DNA of 64,000 nt from Chaetorhynchus papuensis (Eukaryota; Chordata; Aves; Passeriformes; Rhipiduridae), in NCBI GenBank assembly GCA_013396525.1, contig VWYX01000392.1:1-64000 (forward strand). Reading direction: 5' to 3'. The stretch's first letter is position 1. Every line of letters begins with the position of its first letter. The translations under genes were made by a program, and so were the position numbers. The notes under the pieces are model-generated. The model was not told the origin of the DNA. It did no database searches and worked only from the letters and a program-made list of their open reading frames with translations. Shown here one piece after another: positions 47,801 through 60,700 of this stretch.

Positions 47801-50800
47801 CCCTCATTTATCCCTTCCTTCCCTGTCAATCACAGTGCAGTGAGAGGAACGATGTGAGCAGGCACAGATCTTCAACTGGAGTCTGCCAGGTTTAACAGAT
47901 AAAGAAGACAACGTAACCTTGTCTTTATTTGCAAGAGATGGTGGAATGTCCACATCACTGCTCGTGCCAGGGCTGAGGGGCTGGCAACTGCCAGGTGCTG
48001 GCAAATGGCAACAAGACCCTGGGCTAAAGTCTTCAGGGAGCACCACTGGGCTGGCAAGAAAAGGCAACTGAGAGAGGGAGCCTTATTGCTGGGAGGGGCT
48101 GAACCATGAGCACAAATCCCACAGCAACACATCTTCTCCCAGCCAAAACCTGCTGCCTGCTATCCAAATTCCAGATGTGCACTTTTTCCTGTTTTCCCCT
48201 CACGTTTGACAATATACCAGCCTTCTTGATCTCAGCTGTTCCACAGTAAGAAGCTGTCACAGCTGCATTTCAGTGCTCACAGATGCATTTTAGGCAGTAT
48301 ACAAAGTATCTTGGTTTCTCTCACGCTTTTTCCTAAGTTTCTAAATCTATTTTTCCTACTTTTTTTTTAGAAAGAAAAAAACTTTTAAAAGTATGTGCTC
48401 GTACTTAAAGAGGCCATAGTCTTGCCTGAAATTTGTTTTGATTTAAACAGAAATATCGGAAAGGGTTTTCCTACCTATAAAAATCTCTAAAATAGCTGAT
48501 TCTACTGTACGTAGTCTCTGGCGTAAAATAAGTTAATAACTTCTATTTTCTGTCATTCTTCTGTTTGTAAACATGGGGAATTTTAAGAAACTTATTCTCT
48601 TTACCCAGAGCTATGAGTGACATCGGAGATTACATAGGTTCCAACATCGAAATCTCCTGGTTGCCCAACCTGGATGATTTGATGAAAGGGTACGCACGGA
48701 ATTTCAGGCCTGGGATTGGAGGTGAGACTTGGAGAATAAATAATGTCTCTTTGGCTCTTACAATCCTTCTGATTTTTATGTGAACTTCATACTTTAAATG
48801 ATTAAAAAGTTGTGATTATCTTTTACTTGGATACTGGAAAAAGATAATAAGCAACAATATGCTTGATTTTGACAAGAGACAGACTGCAACAGCAACACAG
48901 GCTTCTGATGCAGTTCTTAAATTGTTGACATCTAAGTTGAAGGAATTTTGTATTTCATGAAATGGTGATAATTTCTGCATCTGCTTGAAGTCATGCTGTC
49001 TTAAACTAGACAGTGTGATTTCTAGAAAGGAGTCCATGATTTTCAGTAGTTGTGATTTTATTTTGTATCCCTTACCACTGAAGTGAGGTGTGCTGTTGGA
49101 AATTGAGGGCACAAGCAGTAAAAGATTGAAAACTCTTGCTTCAAGAGTGTACTTCATAATGGAAAACACGTCAGTGAAAGAATTAACAGTCTGGGGTCAT
49201 TGATATTTTTATGGGTACTATGATGATGTAAATCACACCATTCAAACATATTTTCTCAGGTCCTCCCGTTAATGTTGCTCTGGCAATCGAAGTAGCCAGC
49301 ATTGACCACATCTCAGAAGTGAACATGGTATGGTATCAGATTTTTTAGTTTTGCTTTAGAAAAAGCAAAGGTTCGAACCCAAAAGTTGGATTTATTGAGA
49401 TGTTTAAACTGATTTTCTTCATTAAGACCTATGCAACTCTTTCAATGTGTTCTATATAATATTGATATTGAACCACTTTTTATATCTTGTGCTTATCCAT
49501 GGTAGGAGCGAATGACCGAAATTCAAATGCTTGGGGCAGCTCCCTGGTTGACTAAATATAAAATATGTATTTGCACTGAAAGCAAATAATATATTTCTAG
49601 GCTGAGACAAAGATTTTTGGCCAAGTTCCAAAACATTATCATTGTCAGCATCTTAACCTATCAGCTTCTTAACTGGGAATTCTCTTGTCATAGGAATACA
49701 CCATGACAGTGTTTTTGCACCAGAGCTGGCGAGACGACCGCCTGTCTTACAACCACACCAACGAAACTCTGGGCTTGGACAGCAGGTTTGTGGACAAGCT
49801 CTGGTTGCCAGATACTTTCATAGTCAATGCCAAGTCTGCCTGGTTCCATGATGTGACTGTGGAAAACAAACTTATCAGGCTCCAGCCAGATGGAGTGATT
49901 TTGTACAGCATCAGGTGAGTGACAAACGGTGACAAACAGTGTGTTAACTTTTTGAACATTCTATAATCACTCAGCTTTCCTAGGATGATTTCCTAAAATA
50001 ATTATTAATTAAAAATGGAAGAAAAGCTCCTATCTCCTATCCTTTTCTTTTTAAGGAGAAGACAGGAAGGTCTCTTTGGCAACACTAACACATTTTGCAC
50101 TGCATAGTCACTGATCATGTCCAGAAAGCCCTCAGCGGGAGAGAAGCCTCTCATGGCTTTGGTCACCAGGCAAAGAGGTGTTGAATACAGAGCAAAGATT
50201 CTGTTCTCCACTCTCTCTCTATTTTCCAAGGGAACTGTGAGCCTGATTTAGGCTCAGCTTCACCATCCTTCACACAGACAAAGTAGCGTTTCTCACTTTT
50301 GAAAGTGGGCTGTGGCTGGAACTCAGTAACTATATTGAAAGTTAATTGTGTAATGTTCTAAAAAATAATGAATGTGTACCTTTGAAACTGTAAGTCCAAA
50401 GTCCCCTTTAAGGTATTGGCAGTGATCTCGGGGACAGTGAAAGGGAGGAGATTGAATCAGAAAATTCCTTTTTATCATCATCAGTAGCTGCAGAATCCTC
50501 TGACGTTAGACAAGTCATTTGACCTTTCTTCAATTCCCTCTGCCTTTGGGTTTCCCACAGACTCAGGCAACAGCCATAAAAGGACTTTGAAAACAGTTCC
50601 CTTTGTTAGTATTAAGGTTTCAAAGGTTTTCCACTCAGTCTTTTGAGTTCTGAGGAAAAGGCTCTGTCTGAATGTAACTAACTGGTGTTCACATTGCTCT
50701 GGACAGGATTACCTCAACAGTGGCCTGTGACATGGACCTTTCCAAGTATCCAATGGATGAGCAGGAATGCATGTTGGATTTGGAGAGCTGTAAGGGCTGA

Positions 50801-53800
50801 GTACATCTGTGTTTTGTGTAAAGCCTGCATTTATGGTACTGAGATAGATGGAGCTGGCTGGGATGATGCTGCTTTAGTCAATGGAATGTAAGGGATGCTT
50901 TGGGGTTTAGAGTGAACAGAAATTCTACGTTCCCTTTGTTGGGCATTAGACTATGGGCTTTTCAATACCAGTTCAACCCTGGTCCAATCCAAAACTCTAG
51001 GATTTGATTTAGGGATGATGAACAATGTACAGTCCTGCTGACAAATGTCTGGAACTTTGTGCTTCGTGTGAAACCTTGTGCAGTTGTGACAGTCACTGGC
51101 ATTACTGAGGTTTGTATCAAATCCAGTGAGAACAAGTAGAAAAGCCCACAGGCAAAATGTGATGTGCTATTTTTAATTTATGAAAAAGTAGGAAAAAGAA
51201 AGAATTCCCTGCTTTTAATGAATGCCATTGTGACTAACCTTCATATAGCTCTTTAACTTGCCTTGGCATTCCTGTATCTGTTACACAGAAATCCATCAGA
51301 ATACTGTATGGATGGGCTTAATTCGTTTGTAATCACAAAGGAGGGTTATAAAATGTACATTTTATCCAACTTGTATTTAATCTACGATCAGCATGTAATT
51401 CCCATGAGCATTAATACTTCTGAATGAAAATCACCACTGGCATAAGCAGGGACCACCCAGTCAGGGAAAATTAATCTGGTTTTTAGATCAAGGAGCCTAC
51501 AGGTCCTGAGGGTTCCAGAGATCTGGGAATAGCAGATCCTGAGCAGATCCCTTGGCCTGTTGATGCAAGTTTCTCGTTTTCTTTTTTGTCACTGACTTTG
51601 TTTTCTAGGCAGTTAACCACAATACCATTTTATCCTGTCAAAAATAGCAATCTACAGTTTTACTTATGTAATCACCAAATGCAGAGGCAGCAGACAGTGC
51701 CCCAGCAATTCATTCTCTCTCCCAGCGAGTTCTGCAGGGAGTTTTGGTGGGGGTTGAATATTTTAATTGAATTTGAGGGTTTTAATTTCAGTGAAACAAA
51801 CAGAAATAAAGTCTCTTTAAACAAATGGATGCTTTAGTAGCAAGTTGTCAATGAACAGCAAAACTAGGAAAGATTGATTTCCTGTGGATTTGCATATTAC
51901 ATAAATCCCCTCATTCATATCTCCCCTTTCTGTTACATCCCTGGTGCCCCACACCTCTCCAAAGCAGAGAGAATTATCCAGACTGAATCTCAGCACGTTT
52001 GCATCGTGTCTGGTGGAAATCAGCATAGCAGGGGAATTAGAGAACTTCCACTACAAGTTCTCTAAGCTCTTAATTTCTCCCTTGAACTTTGTGTTTATTC
52101 AGCTTTCTTTTGGCAGATGGCTACTCTTCAGAGGACATTGTCTACCACTGGTCAGAAAACCAGGAGGAGATCCATGGGCTGGACAAGCTGCAGCTTGCTC
52201 AATTCACAATTACCAATTACCAGTTCACAACAGAAATTATGAACTTCAAATCTGGTAACAGAATCTTTCTTCAATTCAGGGACAGTATCTGACTTCTTCC
52301 TGCAGAGAGAAACCTCCTCTATCTATAATAGAAAATCCTTCTTCTTAAGTAACTAATTTATGAACCTGTCATGTTTCTGATAAGAGTTTTCTTCATCTTC
52401 CACTTGTAAGAAGTGCCATTTTTGCTGAGCCTCCAGGTAGCCACTGTAGCATGTTCTGTCCTTTAGCTCTCTCTGCTTGACAAAATACTGTGTGGAGTAG
52501 CCAGACAGCACTTGATAAAAAGCACTTGAGGTATAGCTCACATTTTCTCGACCTAATTTGCAACTTCAGATCAAGAAAAATTTCCATTAGCCCTGATGTT
52601 ATGAAGCTTATGACGTACAGTCAGATCAGTCTAATTCTACCCCGTAGAAGTCAGTGGTGTGTATGTCTATCACTGGGCTTATTGCAATGTTTGTACAAGA
52701 TTGGAGTCATTTCTTTCCTGCTGATTTTTCATCCTCTTTCATGTATTCAGATTCTCATTTATGCTGCACATCTCCTCTAAGCTCTTTTTTTGAGTTTGAA
52801 ATTAACTTGGCCTTTTAAAAAATCTAAATTTAGTATCTGGAGGACTTTCTACAGCAGATGATAAGACAGTACACATTTTGAAGCAATACTGTTATTTGAG
52901 AAGACTCATGATTTTATTTTCAGATCTGGCATTGATATGACCTGAGACAAATCATTTGACCTATTCTTAGCTGATGAAATCTGCAGTACCTCGTGCAGGG
53001 TTTATGAAGCATCAATCGAACAGCATTCAAAAAGCTTTTTGTGATCCTTGTCCAGAAGATGTTAAAGAATGTAGCTCTGTGTCATTATAGGAAATGTCAT
53101 TTTTAATATCAATTTAACTGTAATTCACGCAGCCAGAATCTTTTTTGCCTGCTCTCTTTTCCAGCAGGTCAGTTTCCCAGGCTCAGTCTCCACTTCCACC
53201 TTCGGAGAAATCGAGGAGTTTACATCATCCAGTCTTATGTCCCTTCCATCCTACTGGTGGCCATGTCGTGGGTGTCCTTCTGGATCAGCCAGTCAGCTGT
53301 GCCTGCCAGGGTGTCACTAGGTAAAACAGACGCTTGGGGGACTCACGGGGAAGGGAGTGCTCAGGTGGTAATTATGCTCTCTGATAATCCTCATTAAGGT
53401 GTTTTTATGACCACTGTGTTTACATTTGCAGAAGGAATGGTCCTTTGAAAGATTTCCCTTCTGTTTTAATTTCTGTCATGTTGTCAGAGCAGCTGTCTCA
53501 GTAAGGAACAGCAGATAACCACCTAGGGAGGGTTAAAAGCAGTAATGACTGTGAGAAAAATGAAAGAATTGATTTGAAGGAACTGGGACAGTGACAAAAA
53601 AAGTGTTCCTGGAGCTTGTGGGTCTGTTTGTTTGAGTAAGGTTGCCAGTTCAGATGTAAAAGTGTTTGAGGGTTAATTCTTTGGGGTTTGTTTCTCCTGT
53701 CTAGGACAAAACCAAGGTTAACTTGTTCAAGGCTGCCTTAGTCACACAGATGCATTTTTTTACGAGTTCCCCTTGTTTTGAAAATTAGAAACCACAGTAT

Positions 53801-54729
53801 TAAGGGGCTTTTACTGTGAAAATTATCCTCAGCCTCATATTAATAAATACATTTATGTATGTTAGTGCATCCATTTCTCTCTCATGGTACCCTGCAGGTA
53901 TAACCACTGTTCTTACAATGACCACGCTGATGGTCAGTGCCCGATCCTCGCTTCCACGAGCCTCTGCCATCAAGGCACTGGACGTTTACTTCTGGATCTG
54001 CTACGTGTTTGTCTTTGCTGCACTGGTGGAATACGCCTTTGCACATTTCAATGCTGACTACATGAAAAAGCAGAAGAACAAGATAAAGGCGAGAAGGCGG
54101 AGTGCAGAGGTCAGTAGGTGTGATACTGGGTATAACTTTGCCAAAGCCATCACCCTGCACCATGACCTTTTTCTACAAGTTCTTCCTAAGAAGGAGGCTT
54201 TGGGAATGTTCTCGATGGTGCCTCAGTAATTCAGGGCATGTAGAGCCATAACCAGAGTTATAAGTGCTAGCACAGAGTCTTTCATCAGTTCTGCCAAAGC
54301 AAGGGCTAAATCCCACGCAGCACTTAGGGACCCCGTAGGTGTTTCACCACATTCGTGCCGTGGATAGCTTGGATGAATGACACTGCCTCTGCCCTCTAAA
54401 TTGCCATTATTCTCCTCTTTCCTTTGCAGATCAACGTGAAGAATGCCATTGTTCTGTTTTCCCTCTCCATAGCTGGTGTGAACCAGGAACTGGCCATTTC
54501 CAACAGGCAGCACCGAATTCCCAGAAGCCTGCCTGGATCATATGGCACAATAGAAATAGAAACTGGAGAGACAAAACAGCAGCAGGGAATGAAACTGGAC
54601 AAAAAGACTGGCCTGAAGTCCCTCTTTAAGCCCATTGATGCTGACACCATTGACATTTACGCCAGAGCCGTGTTCCCAGCAGCCTTTGCAGCAGTCAATG
54701 TTATATACTGGGTTGCATACACAATGTAA
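41781..54729 (+). CDS. GABRD: GABRD, GABA-A receptor delta subunit (complete, 9 coding exons)
   Basis: This is the delta subunit of the pentameric GABA-gated chloride channel. In vertebrates it joins alpha4 or alpha6 and beta subunits outside synapses, giving tonic inhibition that is sensitive to neurosteroids. Joining exons 41781-41848, 48609-48721, 49260-49327, 49694-49914, 50707-50789, 52117-52254, 53165-53320, 53898-54109 and 54430-54729 gives 1359 bases: 452 codons plus TAA, the human length. Seen in the protein: a hydrophobic signal peptide (about 1-20), the delta hallmark DIGDY near residue 27, N-glycosylation sequons at N103 and N106, the Cys-loop C164-C178 with 13 residues between, four membrane segments (about 248-271, 277-299, 311-333, 432-450) and a short cytoplasmic loop. 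Delta-specific identity over most of the ligand-binding domain rules out gamma, alpha or beta subunits. All introns are GT-AG. The start ATG (AAAATGG) has A at -3 and G at +4. Confidence 0.97.
41849..48608. other. GABRD intron 1
   Basis: A 6.8 kb intron, by far the longest of the gene. It has a 133-codon plus-strand open frame at 44637-45038 without recognisable similarity, and otherwise only short random frames. No transposon or RNA gene was recognised. Confidence 0.8.
48609..48721 (+). CDS. GABRD: GABRD coding exon 2 (residues 23-61)
   Basis: The acceptor is CTTTACCCAG; the donor is GGAG followed by GTGAGA. It encodes DIGDYIGSNIEISWLPNL and RNFRPGIG, the start of the mature extracellular domain. 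Confidence 0.96.
49260..49327 (+). CDS. GABRD: GABRD coding exon 3 (residues 61-83)
   Basis: The acceptor is TTTTCTCAG; the donor is AACATG followed by GTATGG. It encodes PPVNVALAIEVASIDHISEV, the early beta strands. At 68 bases it has the length typical of this exon in the family. Confidence 0.96.
49694..49914 (+). CDS. GABRD: GABRD coding exon 4 (residues 84-157)
   Basis: The acceptor is TTGTCATAG; the donor is CATCAG followed by GTGAGT. The 221 bases match the conserved family exon size. It carries the sequons at N103 and N106 and the WLPDTFIVNAKSAWFHDVT ligand-domain core. Confidence 0.97.
50707..50789 (+). CDS. GABRD: GABRD coding exon 5 (Cys-loop, residues 157-185)
   Basis: The acceptor is CTCTGGACAG; the donor is GAGAGCT followed by GTAAGG. 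Its 83 bases encode the Cys-loop, C164 to C178 (DMDLSKYPMDEQE between), which couples agonist binding to channel opening. Confidence 0.97.
52117..52254 (+). CDS. GABRD: GABRD coding exon 6 (residues 185-231)
   Basis: The acceptor is CTTTTGGCAG; the donor is AATCTG followed by GTAACA. It is 138 bases, the usual family size. It encodes GYSSEDIVYHWSENQ and LDKLQLAQFTITNY, late strands of the binding domain. Confidence 0.97.
53165..53320 (+). CDS. GABRD: GABRD coding exon 7 (TM1, residues 231-283; tandem acceptor)
   Basis: The acceptor is TTTTCCAG followed by CAG, a NAGNAG site, so 156- or 153-base forms are possible. The first AG keeps Ala-Gly-Gln as in human. It encodes GQFPRLSLHFHLRRNRG and TM1 (VAMSWVSFWI at its end). 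The donor is CACTAG followed by GTAAAA. Confidence 0.95.
   Translation, partial: QVSFPGSVSTSTFGEIEEFTSSSLMSLPSYWWPCRGCPSGSASQLCLPGCH
53898..54109 (+). CDS. GABRD: GABRD coding exon 8 (TM2 and TM3, residues 283-353)
   Basis: The acceptor is ACCCTGCAG; the donor is GCAGAG followed by GTCAGT. It encodes the pore-lining TM2 (TTVLTMTTLMVSA), the SSLPRASAIKALDVY linker and TM3 (CYVFVFAALVEYAF), then the start of the basic cytoplasmic loop. Confidence 0.97.
54430..54729 (+). CDS. GABRD: GABRD coding exon 9 (cytoplasmic loop, TM4, stop; residues 354-452)
   Basis: The acceptor is CCTTTGCAG. It encodes the short loop (NAIVLFSLSIAGV at its start), DADTIDIYARAVFP and TM4 (AAFAAVNVIYWVAY), ending with TAA at 54727-54729. 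The middle of the loop is the most diverged part compared with human. Confidence 0.97.
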   Translation: MNVKNAIVLFSLSIAGVNQELAISNRQHRIPRSLPGSYGTIEIETGETKQQQGMKLDKKTGLKSLFKPIDADTIDIYARAVFPAAFAAVNVIYWVAYTM

Positions 54730-54733
54730 AGAC

Positions 54734-54739
54734 AATAAA
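54734..54739 (+). terminator. GABRD: AATAAA immediately after the GABRD stop
   Basis: A canonical AATAAA begins four bases after the stop. Use of this signal would give an exceptionally short 3' UTR. Further AATAAA motifs near 55.24 and 55.33 kb are more conventional candidates. Confidence 0.35.
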
Positions 54740-57700
54740 AAAAGGAAAGTTCATCCCAAGACCTACAAACTGAACAATACCCACAGGCTAAAAAGCCCTC
54801 GCTGAAACTGAATTGAGGCATCTCTTCTCAAAATATTTTCCAACGAGCTCAAGACACTTCCAAAGTCAAGAAAGTCCTGCTATGAATTCCTGCTAAAAGC
54901 AGCAATTTACTGCTGACCTGATTTGATACAGTAAGACTGCACTCTGCCAAACAATTCCAGCTCTTTCTTTCCTGTAATACCATGAGACAACTTTTCGTAT
55001 GTACATATTTGTAGCAAAAGTTTAAATCTTAAATTACCGTGGTTTTCCTCCACTTCAAGGGTTGATCAGTAATGAAGATTTGGCTTTTCACACTCAGATA
55101 ATTTCCTTTTTTTTGTAATGAAAGAGCTAATTCCTCACTTCTGCACATGAGTGGTTTTCTGCATCTGTGGGCTGGTCTAGGTTTAACAGTAGTGCTAAAG
55201 TTGGAGGTTTTAATCAGAGAAATCTCATGAACAAAATAAAAGGGAATAGAGGGGAGTGGAGGTTTTTTCTTAAAATATTATTTGTCTTGGATAAAGTATT
55301 GAAAAATTTCAATGCTCTTAGTCCCAGCATGAAATAAAATATACTACATGAAATTCTACTGAATTGTTAATAATGACTGTATTACATTTCAGATCTAAGC
55401 TAATGAAATTTTAAACAATTGAACACAGAAATGTTTATTAGTTTAATAGGCCCCCAAATAGATAAAAGTGATTTAGAACCACAGGGAAGGCTCAGGCTTC
55501 CTGTGTTGGATTGGGAAAAATTTGAAAGGTGCTTGATAATGAAGAAGAAATTTGCAGAAAGGACTTTAGAATTTGTTCTGTTAATTTTCTGTGAGAATCT
55601 ACCATGTGTGCCTCTGAAAATATCCTTTTTGAATCTGTCCCTAAATAGCTGAGGGAAGTAAAACAAAAATTCATAACTGTCTTTAAGCTATTCCGTTGCT
55701 TTGGATGTTTTTGCTGTTTTTATTCAGAGGCTGACCTAATCTCTTAGGCCTCTTCACTTCCATCATTCAACAGTGAAATTTATGGGTCCTCATACACACT
55801 GCTTAATTCAGGACTAGATCTCTCACCCAACTCATGCAAAATAACACTTTGTTCTCTAAATAATCTCAGTGAACTCAGCAAGTGAACACAGTACTCACAA
55901 CAAACTGGTTTCACGATTATTCTCTAAAATCTCCACAGTAAATGTATTGGAATATGGATTAAAACAACTGAAATACAGTTAGTGTAGGAAGCCAATGTAA
56001 GACACTACAAAAGGGAAATTTATTTGGAGGGTCTTGTTGCCTTGAAAGTGAGAGGGTGTTTTAAAAATAGAGATTGACACAAAAGAAAAGGTGAAATGAT
56101 AGAGAGGGAAAGAGGAAACAAAGCAAGAGGCTGAAAGCTGCAATGGAAAGGAGCATGGAGAGGGACTAAGCCAGAAGCTGTAGGTGAGAGAAGAGCTGTA
56201 CTGACACTTAAAATGGGACTCTTGAACGTGTGGCTGACAATTAATAGTTGCAATAAGGGTGAAAGAGGATTTGATCCTGGTGGAGCATGCGTGCGTTCCT
56301 CCTGCCTTAACTCAGCTGTGATTTACGGTTTGATTTCATATGACCAGCACTGAAAGATAAAACATTTTAGCACTGATTTATAGTTTAGAATAAGATTTGT
56401 TCAGTATCAGTGAAGTAAGAGAATGCTTTGAAGAAAAAAGAATGATCTTGAACTGGGCTGCAGAAGAAAATATGCTCCACTGTAAATCAGGCTTAGGTTC
56501 ATCTCAATCTTTAGTTTCTGTTATCATGGAAAAACTATCAGCCAACAGTGTGCTGGAAAACCCCAACTGACACCAAGCTGTAATTGTTCCACAAAGACCT
56601 CACCAGTCCAACCCTGGACTGAGACACCCGGGTTCTGCTCCAACATCTCACCACTGAACTGCCGGGGAATCTTAGTCAAGACCTTTCACTGCATTATCTG
56701 AAAAATTGCTATAATGATTTCTTTCCTATATCTTTGAGTTTTACAGAAGAAAGGCTCTTCAAGAGAGGCAGAAACTCTTGTCCTCCAACTAGGTAAGTGC
56801 ATCCAACCTGTACTTACGTGATGCAATTTCCCATAATTTCTGAGGCTCACATACTGAATTAAAGCAAAGTATCACTCAGATTTCACCTTATCCAGAAAGC
56901 TAATGAAAATCTGCATCTCCTTCAATATATCCAGGTAATCAGGCTTCTTTTCTTTCCCTCCTGCTTCTCCTCTTTCTCATTTATTTTTCTTACTGTTTGT
57001 TCCTGATGCTGATGAAATGCTACATTTCAGAAATACACTATTTTTTTTTCTAAGTGCGTTTTTGGTCATAATCACTCTCCCTCCAAGGAAACTCAACCTC
57101 TCCTTCCTTCTTCTGAATAATTCCTACTGTTCTATATAATGATTTAATGCAGAGTGGAATAAAAGCAGCAGAAGCATGACTTTACAATGCCTTTTCCTTA
57201 CTAAGTTGTTGCTTTTTCCATGATCCTTCACCACAAAAATACTACATCCTTTAGAAAGACCACAGTGCCGCCACCTTCTTTGTTACACTTGCAAAAATGA
57301 GAAATAATCTTTAGTTTAAAATCAGTAGATAAACTTCTGATGGGAAAGCAGTATCCAGCCTTTTTGTAGCCCACTGTTTTCTCCAGCTATTAGTTTATTA
57401 CGTAGCCTGTCATTGTCAGTATCTTCTGCTAAAAGTGAAATTATTGACTAAATCCAGCTGAAGGAATATTCACAGCAAGTTCCTGAGCAGTTCAAGTCAT
57501 AAGAAAATAATCTATGATTTTGGAATTAAAGTTATTAAAGAGCAGGGAAGGAAGCACTGCCTAGTCCCTCTAGTGTACAGTGGCTGGTTATTGAGAATAA
57601 TTAGCAAGAAGGTGGCTGCAGATATTATAAAGGCAATGTCTTATCTAATTACTTCAGCAGTAATAATTTGTAATTGTGCACCTGACATAACTCCTTACAC

Positions 57701-60700
57701 TGCAGCCAACTGACTGATCACATGGGGTTATTGGACAAAATTAGTTGCTTCTCCATCTGGGAGACAGTCACAGACTGCATGTCCTGCTGACTGCTCCAGA
57801 AGATTTATTCAGTGAATTTTTTCTGTAGTTTGACTGCAGATCTTCAAGGTGCATAGCTCAGCGTGGCTGATCAAAGTAAAAGGTGGCAGCAATCTCCTCA
57901 AAAAACCCAAAGCCAGAATGCCAGACTACCTACAGTGAAGTAGACAGAAGCATAAATAAAAGGAAAAAAATATCTCAGAAGGTTGCAGGGAGTCAGAGAA
58001 GTGCCCTGTGAGCACACATACGGCAGCGTGTTCATCCCAGGAACAAGGGGAGCAGAGGGGAGAACAGGAATTTCAGCTGCTGTTGCTGCATTTGTATGAG
58101 TAGCACAAGACAAAACACCTCCATCAACAAGAGAGAGGTTTTCTTAAATTGGTTTCCAGAGCCAGAAACAGAAAATTCAGATGCCATTCAAACTTCCAAG
58201 GAGACATTTCAGTACAGGAGTATGGTGAATTGATTGGAGTTTTGCATAAATTGGAATCTTCTGTACTTTCGTGTGTGCCTCACTTATTTTTTTTTCATTT
58301 GAAATCATCGCATTTAAAAATCCCCAGACATTACTACTTTAGATCTATTAACATCTAAAGACAATTCTCTATTCAACTCTAATTTCATGATGCCCTTAAT
58401 AAAGTGAAATAAGCCAGATTTGATGTCAGTTGAATGCTGACTTTGGATGGGTTGTACTAGTGCCATAAAAAAAAGTATGTGACAGATGAGAAGGCACTTT
58501 TTCTGTGCTGCACCTGAAAGCATTTGTGTTCCTTTCAGCAATTTATAGTACTGCTCTATGGACTGGCATGTCTGTGAGAAAAAGAGTGGGATATGTGTTA
58601 ATGTAATCATTCTAAATGTGAAGTGTTAATAAAATGTAGATATACAGAAATTGGAGCTTCTATAAACGGACAAAATAGGCATTCCAGCTATTGAACTGGA
58701 AGATAAAGTGCATTAGAAGGAAAATCAGAATGACCCTAGAGATTTCATCCCATAATGACATCCTGCCTTTTCAGTGCCCAAGGGTTTGCTAAACTCTCCT
58801 TTGGCCTTGACAAGAGAAGAGGAAGTGCCATTGTGTGTCCATGAGAGCTTTCTGGGGGGCACTTATGCACACTGCTGTACTGATGTGAAAAAATAGCTAT
58901 TGCTGCCTCACGAGGTTGAAAAGAATCAGAAAGCACAAGATGAAAGATGAAGAAGAGCAAGATGCTGCATTTGTTTGAAAGTAATGCTGGCATTAATAGT
59001 GACAGCCCTATGAAGAGGTTAAAAACCAGAAATGTCTGTCCTGTTTCTGGGTAAAAATGAAAGCATTTATCCCAGTTAAAGTAAAAGCTCTCACATCAGT
59101 TCCTAACTGGTTTGCTAATCCAATAGATAATGTAGCGAAACCAATTTAGCTCAATGAGGCTTCTGGTGTTGGGACAACAAAACACTTAATGCGATTGCTC
59201 TGATTTTAAATACTCCCAGTGATTACCCTGGAAAAGCACTTCTCGTTAGGAGGAAAACAGCACCCTGTATATTTGTCTCTGAAGCAGAAAAGATAACAAA
59301 AACCTTATTGAAAGTTTCTGAGAATATTTTTGTTAAAAAAAAAATCTGAAGCAACTCCCTCCTGCCCTGTTTATTACAGCAGCTTAAACCCCTTGCCATG
59401 GTTGAAAGCCTGTTTGATATTAAAATACTATTGTGTGCAATATATGTTACAAACATAGACAGCTGATTCTTCCTAATGAAAACTGAACAAATATTTGGCA
59501 ATAAACATGTGTTTTTGGATGGATTTGGTAGGTAGATGAGAAAGGCACTGTGTCTTAAATGGAATTAATTTGAGGATCTAAGCCCCTCATTACATAATGA
59601 ATCAAGGATCTGCTCTCTCCTTATACCAGCTCTGTGCCAGAGCTATTTCTTTTACTAAGTCCTGCACAGTAAAAACAAATCTGAGAAGACAGTCAAGCCC
59701 AGACTGTCAGAAAATATAGCACCAACAGAACTAATCAGATGTTATTGGGAGTTCACTGTTCCGTGAAAAGATTGGTCCAAAAAAATAAATCCAAATATCC
59801 CACATTTCTGAGACACTGGAAGCCTCTGGAAATGTATCCCTTTCTTTAACTCTTGCAATACCTCTATTTCACTTGATCCTCAGTTACCTTTTCCTTTTTT
59901 TTCCACTTGGAAAGGGGAAAAAAAGAGGAAATTTTCTTTCTCTTTGGCACAAGAACATATTAGGCAATGCGAATATAATCTTATCACCCAGGTATGAAAA
60001 ACAGGAAGTCTGAAAGTCTCAATTTACAAACCTTTGTACCTTCCAATGATTATTACATAAAAGACAAGAAACTCAACCCTGTGGTAATTAACCAGCACAC
60101 TCCCACACAAACACACTCCCACACAAACATGCTCTTTCTCCCTGTTCCACTCTCTTACGCTGCACACTGCTAACCCCATATATGCAACAGAGAGAAAAAG
60201 ATAGTTTAAGTCATGCCTCAAATTCTCCACACTCTTAAAGAGACTCTTCTTCCTAATTTTGGCCCAAACATCTTTAACAGAGTTACGGGGTAACATAAGT
60301 TACTAACAAATACAGGCTTCATAGCTGATAAGTAATCTCAATGAGAGCAGCACAAATATCACAAAACTCAATTTTCATTCATGGGGTTACCAAGTGAGGT
60401 GGGGAGAACATTTTTCTTTCCACAGTAATAAATAATTGGCCAGCTTTGGCCAATTGGAACAGGCAGAGCTGGAAGTAGCAAAACAATGTATGGGCCATTG
60501 AGCTGTTCCAGTATTACAATTACTACAGTCTTAAGATTAAATAAAGGCTGAATGATGAAATACAGAGTAATCTGTGAAACATCTGGTATAATGCTCCATA
60601 CAGGCTGTTTTTCCTTTATTGCTACATTTCTTCCAGCTTTAGACAAATACAAAAGAACTATTTCCATACATCTTAACCAACTACATTTTTTACAGATATA

